Assembly: GCA_003023125.1 (NCBI GenBank)
Contig: PXSY01000169.1
Coordinates: 1 to 5,974 of the forward strand
Length of the DNA stretch: 5,974 bases
Direction: 5' to 3'
Origin: Bacteroidetes bacterium QH_10_64_19
GTDB lineage: Bacteria > Bacteroidota > Rhodothermia > Rhodothermales > Salinibacteraceae
Under the pieces are notes generated by a model that saw only the letters and a list, made by a program, of their open reading frames with translations, was not told the origin of the DNA and did not search any database. Every line of letters starts with the position of its first letter. The stretch's first letter is position 1. Below, piece by piece: positions 5,741 to 5,974 of this stretch. Both the position numbers and the translations under genes were made by a program.

Positions 5741-5909
5741 GCCCCGACTCCCAAATTTCACGGAGGGGACAGGTTCTGAACATGCCTGCACTCAAATCAA
5801 ACTCGAAGCGTGAACGCCGTCCCATCTCCTCCGGTGGAGCGGACGGAATGAGATCAAACACCGACATCATCGCTGCGCTCTGCCCAATGATGCCCTCAAA
5901 TCCAGGCAC
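5736..5909 (-). pseudogene. Fragment resembling the start of a sigma-54 activator AAA+ domain
   Basis: On the minus strand, 5900-5847 reads FEGIIGQSAAMMSVFDLI. This matches the well-known opening of the NtrC-family AAA+ domain (FxxIIGxSxAMxxVFxLI) at nearly every conserved position. The frame is short: an in-frame TGA at 5930-5928 precedes it, GTG at 5909 is the only likely start, and TGA at 5738-5736 ends it after 57 codons. After FDLI the text becomes PSAPPEEMGRRSRFEF and has no Walker A or GAFTGA motif, so the ATPase core is missing. It is most likely a leftover of a deleted or rearranged regulator gene. A short unrelated open frame with a chance match is the alternative. Confidence 0.4.
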
Positions 5910-5974
5910 CTCCCCCGTCTGGCGGACTCAGCGTAGCACCGGTCGCACAATTAGCCGTCAATGTTCCGGTGGTT

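Larger units (their letters stand above)
5661..5974. other. Non-coding tail with repeats and a decayed gene fragment
   Basis: This 314-base stretch follows the MATE gene. From left to right it holds the heptamer array, a 12-bp inverted repeat closing over it (5684-5740), and a minus-strand short frame whose start resembles a sigma-54 activator domain (5736-5909). A plus-strand frame from ATG 5782 stays open to the window end, but it looks like the antisense of that fragment. No intact gene is supported. Confidence 0.5.

Noticed and set aside
5764..5781. GGGGACAGGTTCTGAAC, similar in feel to end motifs near some IS200/RAYT-type elements, with GTTC-T-GAAC symmetry
   Set aside because: Only one copy is present, no transposase or partner end is seen, and the resemblance is only from memory.
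5782..5974. Plus-strand open frame from ATG 5782 running off the window end
   Set aside because: It has mixed third-base use, an S/R/T/P-rich product and no usable ribosome site, and it lies opposite the sigma-54-activator-like fragment, so it is probably an antisense shadow.

Overview
The window is GC-rich and densely coding. It holds three genes on the minus strand and one on the plus strand, plus a non-coding tail with repeats. The best guess for the source is a halophilic Rhodothermota/Bacteroidota member of the Salinibacter type. The reasons are the high GC with strong G/C third-position bias, the acidic proteins, promoter-like elements of the Bacteroidota form TTTG-N19/20-TAnnTTTG with no clear Shine-Dalgarno sites, and a MATE transporter that reads like haloarchaeal homologues. 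This assignment is inference from recalled family features, not from a search.

Layout. Bases 1-176 are non-coding, with small hairpins and a short direct repeat. Bases 177-1394 (minus) encode a secreted amidohydrolase-superfamily protein with a degenerate metal site. Bases 1452-2642 (minus) encode a second secreted amidohydrolase paralogue, 57 bp upstream of the first, so the two form a probable two-gene operon. Bases 2643-2826 carry a putative promoter for that operon and a hairpin behind the next gene. Bases 2827-3981 (minus) encode a DUF89/ARMT1-like metal-dependent phosphatase. Bases 3982-4229 are a divergent intergenic region with a 12-bp palindrome and a promoter-like element. Bases 4230-5660 (plus) encode a MATE-family efflux transporter. 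Bases 5661-5974 hold a tandem heptamer array that starts at the MATE stop codon, a long-loop inverted repeat, and on the minus strand a short stretch resembling the start of a sigma-54 activator AAA+ domain.

The most notable point is the amidohydrolase pair. The upstream paralogue appears to have lost, in frame, about 35-45 residues that should carry the first metal-binding motif (PGLIDxHxH). The junction lies near base 2408. The downstream paralogue keeps that region but has PGLIDPRG in place of the HxH motif. As written, neither protein has the canonical first metal ligands. The phosphatase and the transporter are diverging neighbours with intact family motifs. Nothing here shows that all four genes act in one pathway.
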